Made by a program: the position numbers and the translations under genes. A stretch of DNA of 33,936 nucleotides from an uncultured Ruminococcus sp. Lineage in GTDB: Bacteria; Bacillota; Clostridia; Oscillospirales; Acutalibacteraceae. The notes under the pieces were generated by a model, which searched no databases, was not told the origin of the DNA, and saw nothing but the letters and a program-made list of their open reading frames with translations. The first letter of the stretch is position 1; each line of letters begins with the position of its first letter. Shown here in pieces: positions 17,587 to 26,626 of this stretch. The stretch covers positions 1 to 33,936 of the forward strand of contig CAMKNF010000003.1 in assembly GCA_946414115.1 (NCBI GenBank), read 5' to 3'.

Positions 17587-18240
17587 TTATAAGGCAAATA
17601 TCTCTGCATTTGTGACAGGAAATAGTCCACGATTGTATATCCTCATCGTCTCAAAGGCATAATCCCAGCACGCTTGTTGGTTAAGCTCTTCACTTTCCAG
17701 AGCATTGACGGGACAAATATTAACGCATAAATTACAATTATTGCAAATGTTATTTTGCATTTTATCGGGTTCAAGTTCTTTATCGCAAAGTACGGAGCCG
17801 AGCCAAATCATATTTCCGAATTCAGGTGTTATTAAGAGAGAGTTTCTGCCAATTGTCCCTAAGCCTGCTGCTTGTGCGGCATGCTTTTGAGAGATAATTG
17901 ACCTCCAACGGTCGGTTTGTTTATCCCATATACTTTCATTTGTCGGAATAGGAATACATCTAATTTTATGTTTTTCCATTTCAATACAAAAATCTAACGC
18001 TATGGTATCCATTTTCGGTGTTATAGAGTTTCTTACTCTGGTATAGGGAATATATGATTTACACATAAGTGTTCTTATTGGAAATCTGCAACCAAAAGAA
18101 ATTACAGATTTACAATCAGGGAACACATCGAGTGGATGAAAGCCTTTAGGAGCATCAGAAAATCTATCAATACTTGCTATTCCGCACAAGTCAGCTCCAA
18201 GATGATAAAATAATTTTTTGATATCATTACTGTTAATCAT
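17587..18240 (-). CDS. 4Fe-4S cluster protein, epoxyqueuosine-reductase-like
   Basis: ORF 17587-18279; CNNCNLCVNICPVNAL ferredoxin motif; upstream QueG-like region. Confidence 0.7.
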   Translation of the reverse strand: MINSNDIKKLFYHLGADLCGIASIDRFSDAPKGFHPLDVFPDCKSVISFGCRFPIRTLMCKSYIPYTRVRNSITPKMDTIALDFCIEMEKHKIRCIPIPTNESIWDKQTDRWRSIISQKHAAQAAGLGTIGRNSLLITPEFGNMIWLGSVLCDKELEPDKMQNNICNNCNLCVNICPVNALESEELNQQACWDYAFETMRIYNRGLFPVTNAEIFAL

Positions 18241-18484
18241 AATTCTGTCTCCATATATAAATTGAAAACATTGTATCACATAACTTTTAAAATAGCAATG
18301 AGTTTTGTATTTTGTAATTCGAAAATATTTTTTAATGTTATATTTGCTTTTTCGTGCAAAAGCCAGAACCTTTAACTTGCATTTTCGTGAAACTATTAAG
18401 TAAAACTAACTTTATTTGTTCAAATAGTTGTTTTCATCTTTTAATATAATGGCTTGCTATCTTTATTTCATACGGAATAAAGTT

Positions 18485-18540
18485 GAATATTCACCGAATA
18501 TTCGCTATTGCATTGACAAAAGTGAATATTCGGCTATAAT
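18485..18540 (+). promoter_or_regulatory. Promoter with three GAATATTC palindromes
   Basis: GAATATTC at 18485-18492, 18496-18503, 18524-18531; TTGACA (18513)-16 nt-TATAAT (18535); third copy lies in the spacer. Confidence 0.65.
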
Positions 18541-18570
18541 ATGATATAATATATTTGACAGGTGATTTAT

Positions 18571-18672
18571 ATGACTTATGAAAATGAATATATGAAATTG
18601 CAAAATCACTTAGTGATATGGGTTTGCTCCGTGTTTGCGGCAGAGGAGCAAATAAAAAGTACTTGTTGCCTT
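18571..18672 (+). pseudogene. Degraded short ORF downstream of the GAATATTC promoter
   Basis: MTYENEYMKLQ... then, in another frame, AKSLSDMGLLRVCGRGANKKYLLP*, which looks like a wHTH C-terminus. Confidence 0.4.
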
Positions 18673-18710
18673 AATAAAAATTAAAAGCGTTTAAAACAAA
18701 CCTTACATTT

Positions 18711-18938
18711 TCAATTATCTCTTGTTGCAAAAACCTTGTAATTGTGTTTCATTATCAGATACATACCGTCCTCTAAACTTTGTGTACCGGATTCAAAAAC
18801 AACGGGCTGATATTTCTTTGATTTCCATTCTTTGAATTGCGGTTGCAGAGAAGCAAGAAAATTTTCGTCCTCACATTCTTCTTTACTCAACCAGAATATC
18901 ACGGTTTTATACGGCTCTTCATGAACTTCCCTTTTCAA
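18711..18938 (-). CDS. Hypothetical small protein
   Basis: 75 aa MKREVHEEPYKTVIFWLSKEECEDENFLASLQPQFKEWKSKKYQPVVFESGTQSLEDGMYLIMKHN; isolated ORF. Confidence 0.55.
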   Translation of the reverse strand: MKREVHEEPYKTVIFWLSKEECEDENFLASLQPQFKEWKSKKYQPVVFESGTQSLEDGMYLIMKHNYKVFATRDN

Positions 18939-19110
18939 AATATCACCTCATTTTCATATAGTTTTAGCAGTTAAAAGCAAAATAAACTTTTGCTTTGTGC
19001 TTTTTGAAATATTCAGCAAGTGTTAAGTATATTCAGCTTGAAATCCGGTTAATAAGCGATTATAGAACATCTAAAATACAATTTTCTAAAAAATATAGAT
19101 AACAAAAAAA

Positions 19111-19156
19111 GGCAGCAGACATACCACTACCTTAATAGTGAAATTAGTCTGCTGCC
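19111..19156. terminator. Strong hairpin, possible terminator
   Basis: GGCAGCAGAC/GTCTGCTGCC 10-bp stem with inner CACTA/TAGTG; A7 tract on the left, so a T-tract on the minus strand. Confidence 0.5.
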
Positions 19157-19266
19157 CTTGAAAATTCAATGGGTTGAGCTTTCTTGCCGCTTATAATAAG
19201 ACGGCTTATTTGACTGAATATAAATTCAATCAAACATCTACAGTTACGGTCTGCAATTGACCGTGT

Positions 19267-19301
19267 GTACTTAAATGTTTAAAAAACAAACATTTAAGTA
19301 C
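19267..19301. repeat. Perfect 14-bp inverted repeat
   Basis: GTACTTAAATGTTT-AAAAAAC-AAACATTTAAGTAC. Confidence 0.85.
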
Positions 19302-19426
19302 AATTTGATTATAATGAATCTTCCATTGCTTGTCAATAATTTTCTTGCATTTTTTTAATTTTCTATATAAAAAGCAAGGGGATAGATGTTCATCATTTTG
19401 CAACATCATTATCGTGTGAAGCTGCT

Positions 19427-19600
19427 TCAATCCAAGCTTTTTTTTGCATCTAATGCATTAGCTAATGCAGATTCTATAGTTTCTCCGCAGGTAATACATC
19501 CGGGTAAGTCGGGAAAATTAACCACAAAACCACCTTCATTTTTGTCTTCTATGACTTCCATACGATATGACATATCCATATAATCATTAAATGTATTCAT
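19427..19600 (-). pseudogene. HicB-like antitoxin remnant (not in ORF track)
   Basis: MNTFNDYMDMSYRMEVIEDKNEGGFVVNFPDLPGCITCGETIESALANALDAKK, then a frameshift in an A8 run; one A fewer restores AWIEAASHDNDVAK*. Confidence 0.75.
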
Positions 19601-20009
19601 AGTTTTTTGCCTCGCTTTTGCAATTTTCCGTATCGTTTTGACATTCCTAATACTTCCTGAAATTATATTAATATTATATTATGTTTTTTTATTTCATTCA
19701 ATGACCTTGTCAGTAGAACTTTTATTATAAGCTAAAAATAAAAATGCGTATTAGAAATTACTCTTTTTTTGCCTATACGTTTTTTAAATAGAGGGTGTGT
19801 GTATCCACATGTATTTCTGTGTGAACGATGTATTATAATTCTGTCCTTGCTATTTTGTAAAATATCTGCTGTTATATTTATTATCTTAAACAATTGGCTT
19901 ATTAAAGCCATTTTTTAATATAAAAGTCAAAAAGTCTTGACCGCCACTTGGCGTTTTCAAATCAGAACTCTGAGAGTTGTAAACTGATTTTATAAGTATC
20001 AAAAATATA

Positions 20010-20151
20010 GTCACAAAAGTCCTCGAAGATTGTCACAAAAGTCTACAAAAAAGTCTACAAATATTGTCACAAAATTGAAATTTTGAAAAGTTGATTTGTG
20101 ACAATATCTTTGTAAACTTTACGCCTTGGATAAGCCATTTTGTAAACTTTA
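20010..20151. repeat. Cluster of short direct and inverted repeats
   Basis: GTCACAAAAGTC twice, GTCTACAAA twice, TGTAAACTTTA twice, inverted repeat ATATTGTCACAAA / TTTGTGACAATAT. Confidence 0.7.
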
Positions 20152-20418
20152 TGTAGACTTTTCATAACGTACTCTATAGAACATAGTTCGGAAAAGTTTA
20201 CATAACACTAGGTACAAAAAAGTAAAAAATCTCTAATAAAATGAGGATTTATTATAGGTAAAATGAAATTGCCATTTTAAAAGTTGAATTATTATTTGAC
20301 AAAATTTTCTTGCAAATTTATATTGATATTCAATGAAATAGTATATACTATTTTCAACGAGGTGTGCTTATTGAAAGAACTGATAACTAATAAAACATAT
20401 AATAACGAGGAGGAAATA

Positions 20419-20664
20419 ATGGATCAACGGGAAAAATTCAATTTGCTTATGAACGAAATTTACAGCGACAAAACTATGTTTACGCTGTACTTTTCGAGCC
20501 TGATAAGCAGTGATAATATATCTTCTGCCGATGAATGCAGGGAGAAACTTAATCAACTTGATATGCTTGGAGCTTTTCTCATAGAAAAGTCGGATAATGA
20601 ATATCTGAACAGGATAAATGATGCAAAACGCATTGTTGAAGAAGATTTAAAGGCTTTTGGATAA
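20419..20664 (+). CDS. Small hypothetical protein convergent with res
   Basis: ATG at 20419 with GAGGAGG RBS; MDQREKFNLLMNEIYSDKTMFTLYFSSLISSDN... Confidence 0.65.
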   Translation: MDQREKFNLLMNEIYSDKTMFTLYFSSLISSDNISSADECREKLNQLDMLGAFLIEKSDNEYLNRINDAKRIVEEDLKAFG

Positions 20665-20673
20665 TTTCCCGAT

Positions 20674-23600
20674 TTACAAAGAATTCATAATATTCAGCAA
20701 GCTTTGATAGCTGTCAACATCGTGGTACTTGAGATTGCTTGTTGACATTTCATTAAACAGCTTCTTTGCACAGTTGATTTTCGCTTGCTCAATCGGTCTG
20801 AGTTCAAGGCTTTCCATTGTACCTTTTGTTTCGGCTACAAAGAAAATGTGCTTTACCATTCCTTCATAAAATGCAATTGCCCAGTCGGGAGAATAATTGC
20901 CCACAGGAGTGGGGATATGGAATGTTCTCGGTAGCTTTGCGTAAACGCACACTTCTTCGGCGCCGTCCAGATCCTCGGCAAATTTTCTCTCAACGCTCAT
21001 ATCAGCTGTACCGTCCGTAAACACATAATCCTGAATAGCTTTTTTGGCAAGGAAAGCCTTGTCAATACCTTTTGTGTTCTTCTCGGCTGTGAAGATTGAG
21101 CTGTCGTATTCTCCCTCGATTGTATCGTAGGAAATATGCTCTACAATCATTGTCGCTTTCTGCTCGTTAATAAGCCTTATAACCTTTGAAATAAATTCCT
21201 CGGGATTGTTTCTGAACATATACAGCTTATTTTCGCCGATGCCCTGCAAAATTGCCGACACAGTCCGTCTTGTCAGCACAGTACCCTCTGCAATTTTGCC
21301 GATAAGGTCATATTTTATCTGACTTGTTTCGGCGTATTTAAGCGTTTTTGTCTTTGTCTTTTCGCCCGTGAAGGACGCTCCACGCTCGATTTCATACTCG
21401 TTGATTTCCGACTTCTGATGACCTGTGGTTGCAGTATATTGCAGCTCGGTAACAAACAGCTTTTCGTTTATACGGTTAATCGAGTTTTTGATAAGCTCGT
21501 TGCTGTCAAAGCTGACTGTATAGGCGTACTTATGGTTAATCTTATTCCAGAGTGCCTGAAATTCTTTCTTTGCGAAGTTTTCGTTTAGGGGATTTTCAGG
21601 TACTTTTGTTTCGTGCCCATTTGTAAACATATCATTAAGAACACTTTCGTCATAAACGGACTGAATAAGCATATGGATACCGTCTGACATAGGTTTAAGC
21701 TCTTCGGGAAGCTGTGCAAGCGTATTCATTGCAACATCATTTCGGTACTTATTAGTAACTTTGCGCTTCATATCAACATAGCCGTTTTGAATAAGATAGA
21801 ACTCAATCGCATTGGCTGTGTTGTCGTCAATAAGCGTAGGTACATCGTCCACTTTAACATACTTACCCTTAAAATATTCGCTTGTGGCAACTGTAGGTCT
21901 GTCGTAGAGAACGGTTTTAATATCCGACTGCAAATCGGACACAAAGGTCTTGTAGCTTTCGCTTGCGATAACGGTGAGGACGTTTATATCGTGAACAGAC
22001 TCGCCGCAGCTCTGCACGTCCATTCTGTTGCCGTTCTGATTTACGCATAGTCTTAAACCTCTGCCGACTTCCTGACGTTTTGCGGTGTTGCTTTCGGAAT
22101 GCTTGAGCGTGCAAATCTGAAACACGTTCGGGTTATCCCAACCCTCACGCAATGCGGAGTGGGAGAAGATAAACCTTGTCGGCTCGTCAAAGCTTAATAA
22201 GCGTTCCTTGTTTTTCAGAATAAGGTCATAAGCAGAAATATCGTCAGAAAACTCACTTCCACGCTTGAGCTTACTGTCAACAGCATGTCCTTTCTTATCA
22301 ATGCTGAAATATCCCTTATGCACTGCTCTCTCATCACTGCAAGAGGATTTCAGATAACGCTGATAAGGCGTGTCAAACAGATTGATATACTCATTCAGTA
22401 CGCTTAAATACTCCTGCTCAAACATAACGCCGTATTCTCCGAGCATCTCCTCGCCGTTTTCATCATACACACGGTACTTTGCGACCTCGTCAATAAAGAA
22501 CAAGGAAAGGCACTTGATACCCATATTAAATAGCCTTTCTTCCTTTTCAAAGTGCGAGAGGATAGTTTCTCTTATCTGAATACGGCGCATATCCTTTTCG
22601 GAAACATCGCCTGTAACGTCGCCTGCTCCGATGATTTCGCCGTTGGTAAAGGTGACTGTTCCGCAAAGCGGGTCAATCTCGGAAACGGTATAGCCTTTGT
22701 ACTGCTCCATTTCGTTTGACCTGTAGAACAGATTATCGTCAACACCGACAGTATGGGTTTCACGCTTTATTCCGCCTTTGTGCTTTACCTCAAATTCAAT
22801 TCTCGCAGCAGGCGGTTTTTTGGGCGACAGCACAATCTGCTCTAGATAAATATAGCTGTTTGTTCCTTTTAAATTCTTAACCTCAAAGCCCTTGACCTCA
22901 ATCTTCTTAACGAGCTTTTTGTTGAATGCGTCAAGAGCGTCCAGCACATAAACAAGGTTGTGCTGTTTTATATGGGTAGCCGAATAATTCAGGCAGAACA
23001 AAGGCTTAAATTTAGTGAGTGCCTTTTGCGTAACGTCACCGCCCATTTTCTGCGGCTCGTCAAGAATAAGAATAGGACGGTTAGCCGCAATAACGTCAAT
23101 CGGACGGCGAGAGCCGAACTCGTCACGCTCCGAATAAATTATTCTCGACTCCTTACTTCTGCCGTTTTCCTTTAATGACGCCGCAAAAGCCTGCGTGTTG
23201 ATAATCATAACATTAATGCCCGAGTTTGCCGAAAAATGGTCGAGCTTTGTAAGGTTGGAGCTGTCGTAAACGAAGAAACGAGCTTTTTTGCCGTAATGCT
23301 CCATAAAGTGGTCTTCAGTCATTTCAAAGGATTTTTTCACGCCCTCACGGATTGCGATACTCGGCACAACAACAATGAATTTACTCCAGCCGTAACGCTT
23401 GTTCAGCTCAAACATTGTCTTTATGTAAACATAGGTTTTGCCCGTACCTGTTTCCATTTCAATGTCAAGACTGCACCTGCCCAAATCATTCACAAGAGAA
23501 GGCGACTGCTTAATGTTATTTTCAGACTGAATTTTCTTTATATTGCTAAACAGCTGTTCATCGGAAAGCTCAATCACTTCATTTTTAAAGCCGCCGTTGT

Positions 23601-23778
23601 CGTAAATATCATCTTCATCATCGTCAAGATTGATTGCAATCTGACTGTTTTGCCTTTTCAGCGTTCCGAGGTCACGTATATAGCTTGTTTTATCGTGAAA
23701 GCCCTGACCGCTGAAAACGTTTACAACAGCGTCAACAGCCTCGGTCTGGTATTGTTGTATCTTAAAGTTAAATTTCAT
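20674..23778 (-). CDS. Type III restriction enzyme Res subunit (helicase-nuclease)
   Basis: METGTGKTYVYIKTMFELNKRYG, LILDEPQKM, NYSATH, ALREGWDNPNVFQICTLKHS..RQEVGRGLRL; C-terminal PDWAIAF..VAETKG nuclease motif. Confidence 0.92.
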   Translation of the reverse strand: MKFNFKIQQYQTEAVDAVVNVFSGQGFHDKTSYIRDLGTLKRQNSQIAINLDDDEDDIYDNGGFKNEVIELSDEQLFSNIKKIQSENNIKQSPSLVNDLGRCSLDIEMETGTGKTYVYIKTMFELNKRYGWSKFIVVVPSIAIREGVKKSFEMTEDHFMEHYGKKARFFVYDSSNLTKLDHFSANSGINVMIINTQAFAASLKENGRSKESRIIYSERDEFGSRRPIDVIAANRPILILDEPQKMGGDVTQKALTKFKPLFCLNYSATHIKQHNLVYVLDALDAFNKKLVKKIEVKGFEVKNLKGTNSYIYLEQIVLSPKKPPAARIEFEVKHKGGIKRETHTVGVDDNLFYRSNEMEQYKGYTVSEIDPLCGTVTFTNGEIIGAGDVTGDVSEKDMRRIQIRETILSHFEKEERLFNMGIKCLSLFFIDEVAKYRVYDENGEEMLGEYGVMFEQEYLSVLNEYINLFDTPYQRYLKSSCSDERAVHKGYFSIDKKGHAVDSKLKRGSEFSDDISAYDLILKNKERLLSFDEPTRFIFSHSALREGWDNPNVFQICTLKHSESNTAKRQEVGRGLRLCVNQNGNRMDVQSCGESVHDINVLTVIASESYKTFVSDLQSDIKTVLYDRPTVATSEYFKGKYVKVDDVPTLIDDNTANAIEFYLIQNGYVDMKRKVTNKYRNDVAMNTLAQLPEELKPMSDGIHMLIQSVYDESVLNDMFTNGHETKVPENPLNENFAKKEFQALWNKINHKYAYTVSFDSNELIKNSINRINEKLFVTELQYTATTGHQKSEINEYEIERGASFTGEKTKTKTLKYAETSQIKYDLIGKIAEGTVLTRRTVSAILQGIGENKLYMFRNNPEEFISKVIRLINEQKATMIVEHISYDTIEGEYDSSIFTAEKNTKGIDKAFLAKKAIQDYVFTDGTADMSVERKFAEDLDGAEEVCVYAKLPRTFHIPTPVGNYSPDWAIAFYEGMVKHIFFVAETKGTMESLELRPIEQAKINCAKKLFNEMSTSNLKYHDVDSYQSLLNIMNSL

Positions 23779-23810
23779 ATATTTTCCTCTCGTGTCATAA
23801 CGGTAACAGC

Positions 23811-23936
23811 AAGTTACCGGCAAGTTAAATTCATACTAAATATAGCAATTATTATGCACATAAGCACAATATATAGAGTGTTTAAAACGATAAAATAATT
23901 TTAATAGTTTATCCGGGTAAGTTACCAGCAAGTTAA
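23811..23936. repeat. Pair of 18-bp direct repeats between AlbA_2-type gene and res
   Basis: AAGTTACCGGCAAGTTAA (23811-23828) and AAGTTACCAGCAAGTTAA (23919-23936), one mismatch. Confidence 0.8.
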
Positions 23937-23937
23937 C

Positions 23938-25143
23938 TTATGCCCATGCTGGCAAATACTTCATATATCTCGGAGCTGTGTCAGGCTCAAGAGGTTTTAC
24001 TAAACCTAATTGAACAGCGTCTTTTATTAAACGGGAAATACTGCCTGAAGAGCTGTCTTTCAAACCAAATCTTTTGCGCAAAGAACTATTCGTTAAATAT
24101 TCGCCTTGCACATGTTTAATGCACGCATGCAGATAGCACGCCCACATTTTATCTTCCGGAGAAATATTAGAAAAAGCTTTTTCTGAAAATAAACTCACCT
24201 TTGTGCTGTCGGAATAAAGGTCTATTTTGGGTGCAGGCAAGCAGTGAATCTCACAGGTAATTGTAATTTTGTCCCATCCGGTTCCCAGTTCCTCACACAT
24301 TCCCAGCCTGCGCATAAGAGCAGCAAGTTTTTCGTTTCTTGATTTAGGAGGATTGTCAATAATTCTTTTTATATCAACTAACGGAAGCCCGGGATTTGTG
24401 ATTTCAATACGGTTTTCAAATATTTCTACTACGGGGCCCGTTCCGGTAATTGCAAAGTCCTGATGAATCAGGGCGTTTGCAACTGCCTCTCTGATTGCCA
24501 GCATAGGATATGCGCTTTTCTTTTCTCGCTTGGCACTGATTATAACTTCGCTTGCCGGTATTAATGCTTCGACATATTTCATTAAACCCTCAAAGCCGAC
24601 AACATATCCTTTTTCTACAATATCTTCTTTCAACATATTAAGTCGGCTGTTATCACTGTATTGCACTATTCTGATTGCCTTGCGACTTAATTTTGAAAAC
24701 GCACTTAAATTTTTAGCAAATAATATTGCTCCCAGATTGGTAATTGTATAAAGTCCGTTGTCTTGCTTTCGCAAAACGTCTTCTTCCAAAAGATAATGGG
24801 CAATACTCTTTGCATCCTGCGGCAATGGTATGTCGGCATTATCGAAATATACATTGTAATCCAGTAAGCTTAATGCTTCCGAAAGGCTTAAATCTATCTT
24901 TGCACTGCGTTCTTCAAATTTTGAGTTGCGCAGCTTATCCCATAGTTTTGCTTGAATTTCAGGGTATTCATTCAACTTTTTTGTATAGCTCCCAACTCTT
25001 ATATAGTCAACTTTTTCAAACATAACCGGTTGATTGGTTGCACTATATATTATGAGCACCCCAACTCTTTTATTATTCACTTCAACAGACGAAAACTCAA
25101 AATCAGCATTATTTGAAAGCAGACTTCTCAACCACATTATCAT
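23938..25143 (-). CDS. AlbA_2/ATP-binding family protein, apparently N-terminally truncated
   Basis: VDYIRVGSYTKKLNEYPE, IREAVANALIHQDFAITGTGPVVEIFENRIEITNPG (HATPase-like), LGTGWDKI; AlbA_2 N-terminus missing. Confidence 0.75.
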   Translation of the reverse strand: MIMWLRSLLSNNADFEFSSVEVNNKRVGVLIIYSATNQPVMFEKVDYIRVGSYTKKLNEYPEIQAKLWDKLRNSKFEERSAKIDLSLSEALSLLDYNVYFDNADIPLPQDAKSIAHYLLEEDVLRKQDNGLYTITNLGAILFAKNLSAFSKLSRKAIRIVQYSDNSRLNMLKEDIVEKGYVVGFEGLMKYVEALIPASEVIISAKREKKSAYPMLAIREAVANALIHQDFAITGTGPVVEIFENRIEITNPGLPLVDIKRIIDNPPKSRNEKLAALMRRLGMCEELGTGWDKITITCEIHCLPAPKIDLYSDSTKVSLFSEKAFSNISPEDKMWACYLHACIKHVQGEYLTNSSLRKRFGLKDSSSGSISRLIKDAVQLGLVKPLEPDTAPRYMKYLPAWA

Positions 25144-25401
25144 ATTTAGTGATTCTTTCGACTATACAAATATTGACAAGACCAGATGGATTCTCTTTTG
25201 ATAAGGAATCTCTATATGTTTCTTTATCAATTCAATTATAATTCTAAAATATTCAATTTTATAGTTTGATTATGGTGTATTTAGTTGTATTTTAAATTTA
25301 ATTGTGATATAATACAAACATATACAATTAACACATAATTATATGTTGTATATTGATAAATAATATGAAAATCGATTTAAAATAACGAGAGGTGACACTG
25401 A

Positions 25402-26263
25402 TTGAAAGAGATAGATAACTTAAGGTATCTGCTGAATTCTGTTAAGTTAGAAATTTCAGGGTTAAAGAATCAAATTGACGAAATCAGTTCATTATGTGCT
25501 GACGGATACTTTATTACTGAGCAAAAATGTACAGAAGCTGTAAATACCCTTAATAAGCTTATTGAATTAGAAAGCAAGGTAAATGATAGCTTTGAGAAAT
25601 ACGTTCTTGATTTACCTGAAAAAATATCAGCAGCTGATAGATTAATTGATGATTTGGAAATAAGGTTGCTTAATGAAGACAAAATAGAAAAGCTAAAACT
25701 AATTAAAACTTTAAATCCAGTTTATGAAAGTAATCAGTATGTAGATCAATATATAGATACGCCATATACAGATAAAACTCGAATTAAGCGTTATGTCGAT
25801 ACAATTAATCTTATATTTGATAAGAATGCTTTGTGCTAATAATGCAGAGTATTGTGAATTTTTAATGAGTGATATTTATAGAATTATTAATGATACTGCA
25901 AATGTTTATAGCGAATGTATGGATAGAAATATTCAGGAGTCTGAGCTTAATGCTGTTATTTGGAATGCACAGATAAAACACCTGTTTCCTATTATTGAGT
26001 CTTATAGAAGAGATATTGTTGAAAAGTATGGGGAATTTTTAAAGGTGTACTTGCCTTATAAAACTAATTATGGGGTAATAATTAATGAGTTGTCGGAGCT
26101 TGACTTGTGCAATATTCTTGATATTATGAAGAAGTATTCAATAAATATTACAAAAGATGAACTCAATAAACTTCATCTTTACAAAGATGCACGCAATGAT
26201 TTGGCTCACTTGAAACCTACAAATAACAAAAATTTGTTTGATATTTTAGACAACTTCATATAG
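25402..26263 (+). pseudogene. HEPN-motif protein split by a +1 frameshift (ORFs 25402-25839 and 25793-26263)
   Basis: Second ORF has DELNKLHLYKDARNDLAHLKP (Rx4H HEPN-like motif); joined frames read ...INLIFDKNALC/ANNAEYCEFLMSDIYR... Confidence 0.55.
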
Positions 26264-26476
26264 AGTATTATTAATTTATGGAATACGGTTGAATTTACAA
26301 GATGTTTAAAATATCTACTACGTTAAGATAGAACAACTTAATACATATACCTATTAAGAGTACGCGAGAGATCAAGCTTGTTGACTGCACAGCGACCTGC
26401 CAGGAGGTAAGATGCTTAAAGCTTGACCGATAGGTTGTCTCACGGTATCCGTGTAACCGTCAATTCACACCTAAAA

Positions 26477-26506
26477 AAGTCCTGCGAGTTTGTTCTCGCA
26501 GGACTT
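26477..26506 (-). terminator. Intrinsic terminator-like hairpin (T-tract on minus strand)
   Basis: AAGTCCTGCGAG-TTTGTT-CTCGCAGGACTT perfect 12-bp stem; AAAAAA on the left = T-tract on the minus strand. Confidence 0.7.
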
Positions 26507-26583
26507 TCACATATATATCAAGTTTTAGCTTTGCTTTGTCAAGAAAAGTGGTTTGACGGTTACAAAATAGCACTAATTTCTTC

Positions 26584-26612
26584 CAAATAAAAACCGCCCT
26601 GATATTTCAGAG
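26584..26612 (-). terminator. Terminator of the AraC-type gene
   Basis: Minus strand CCGCTCTGA..TCAGGGCGG followed by TTTTTA. Confidence 0.65.
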
Positions 26613-26626
26613 CGGGAATACTTTAA

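Noticed and set aside
23236-23898. 220-aa ORF antisense to res
   Set aside because: Hydrophobic low-complexity shadow of the res coding strand; no homology recognised.
26341-26470. Known riboswitch (SAM, THF, cobalamin, T-box)
   Set aside because: Could not match the conserved core sequences of these classes by eye, and no downstream co-directional gene is regulated; kept only as an unclassified structured element.
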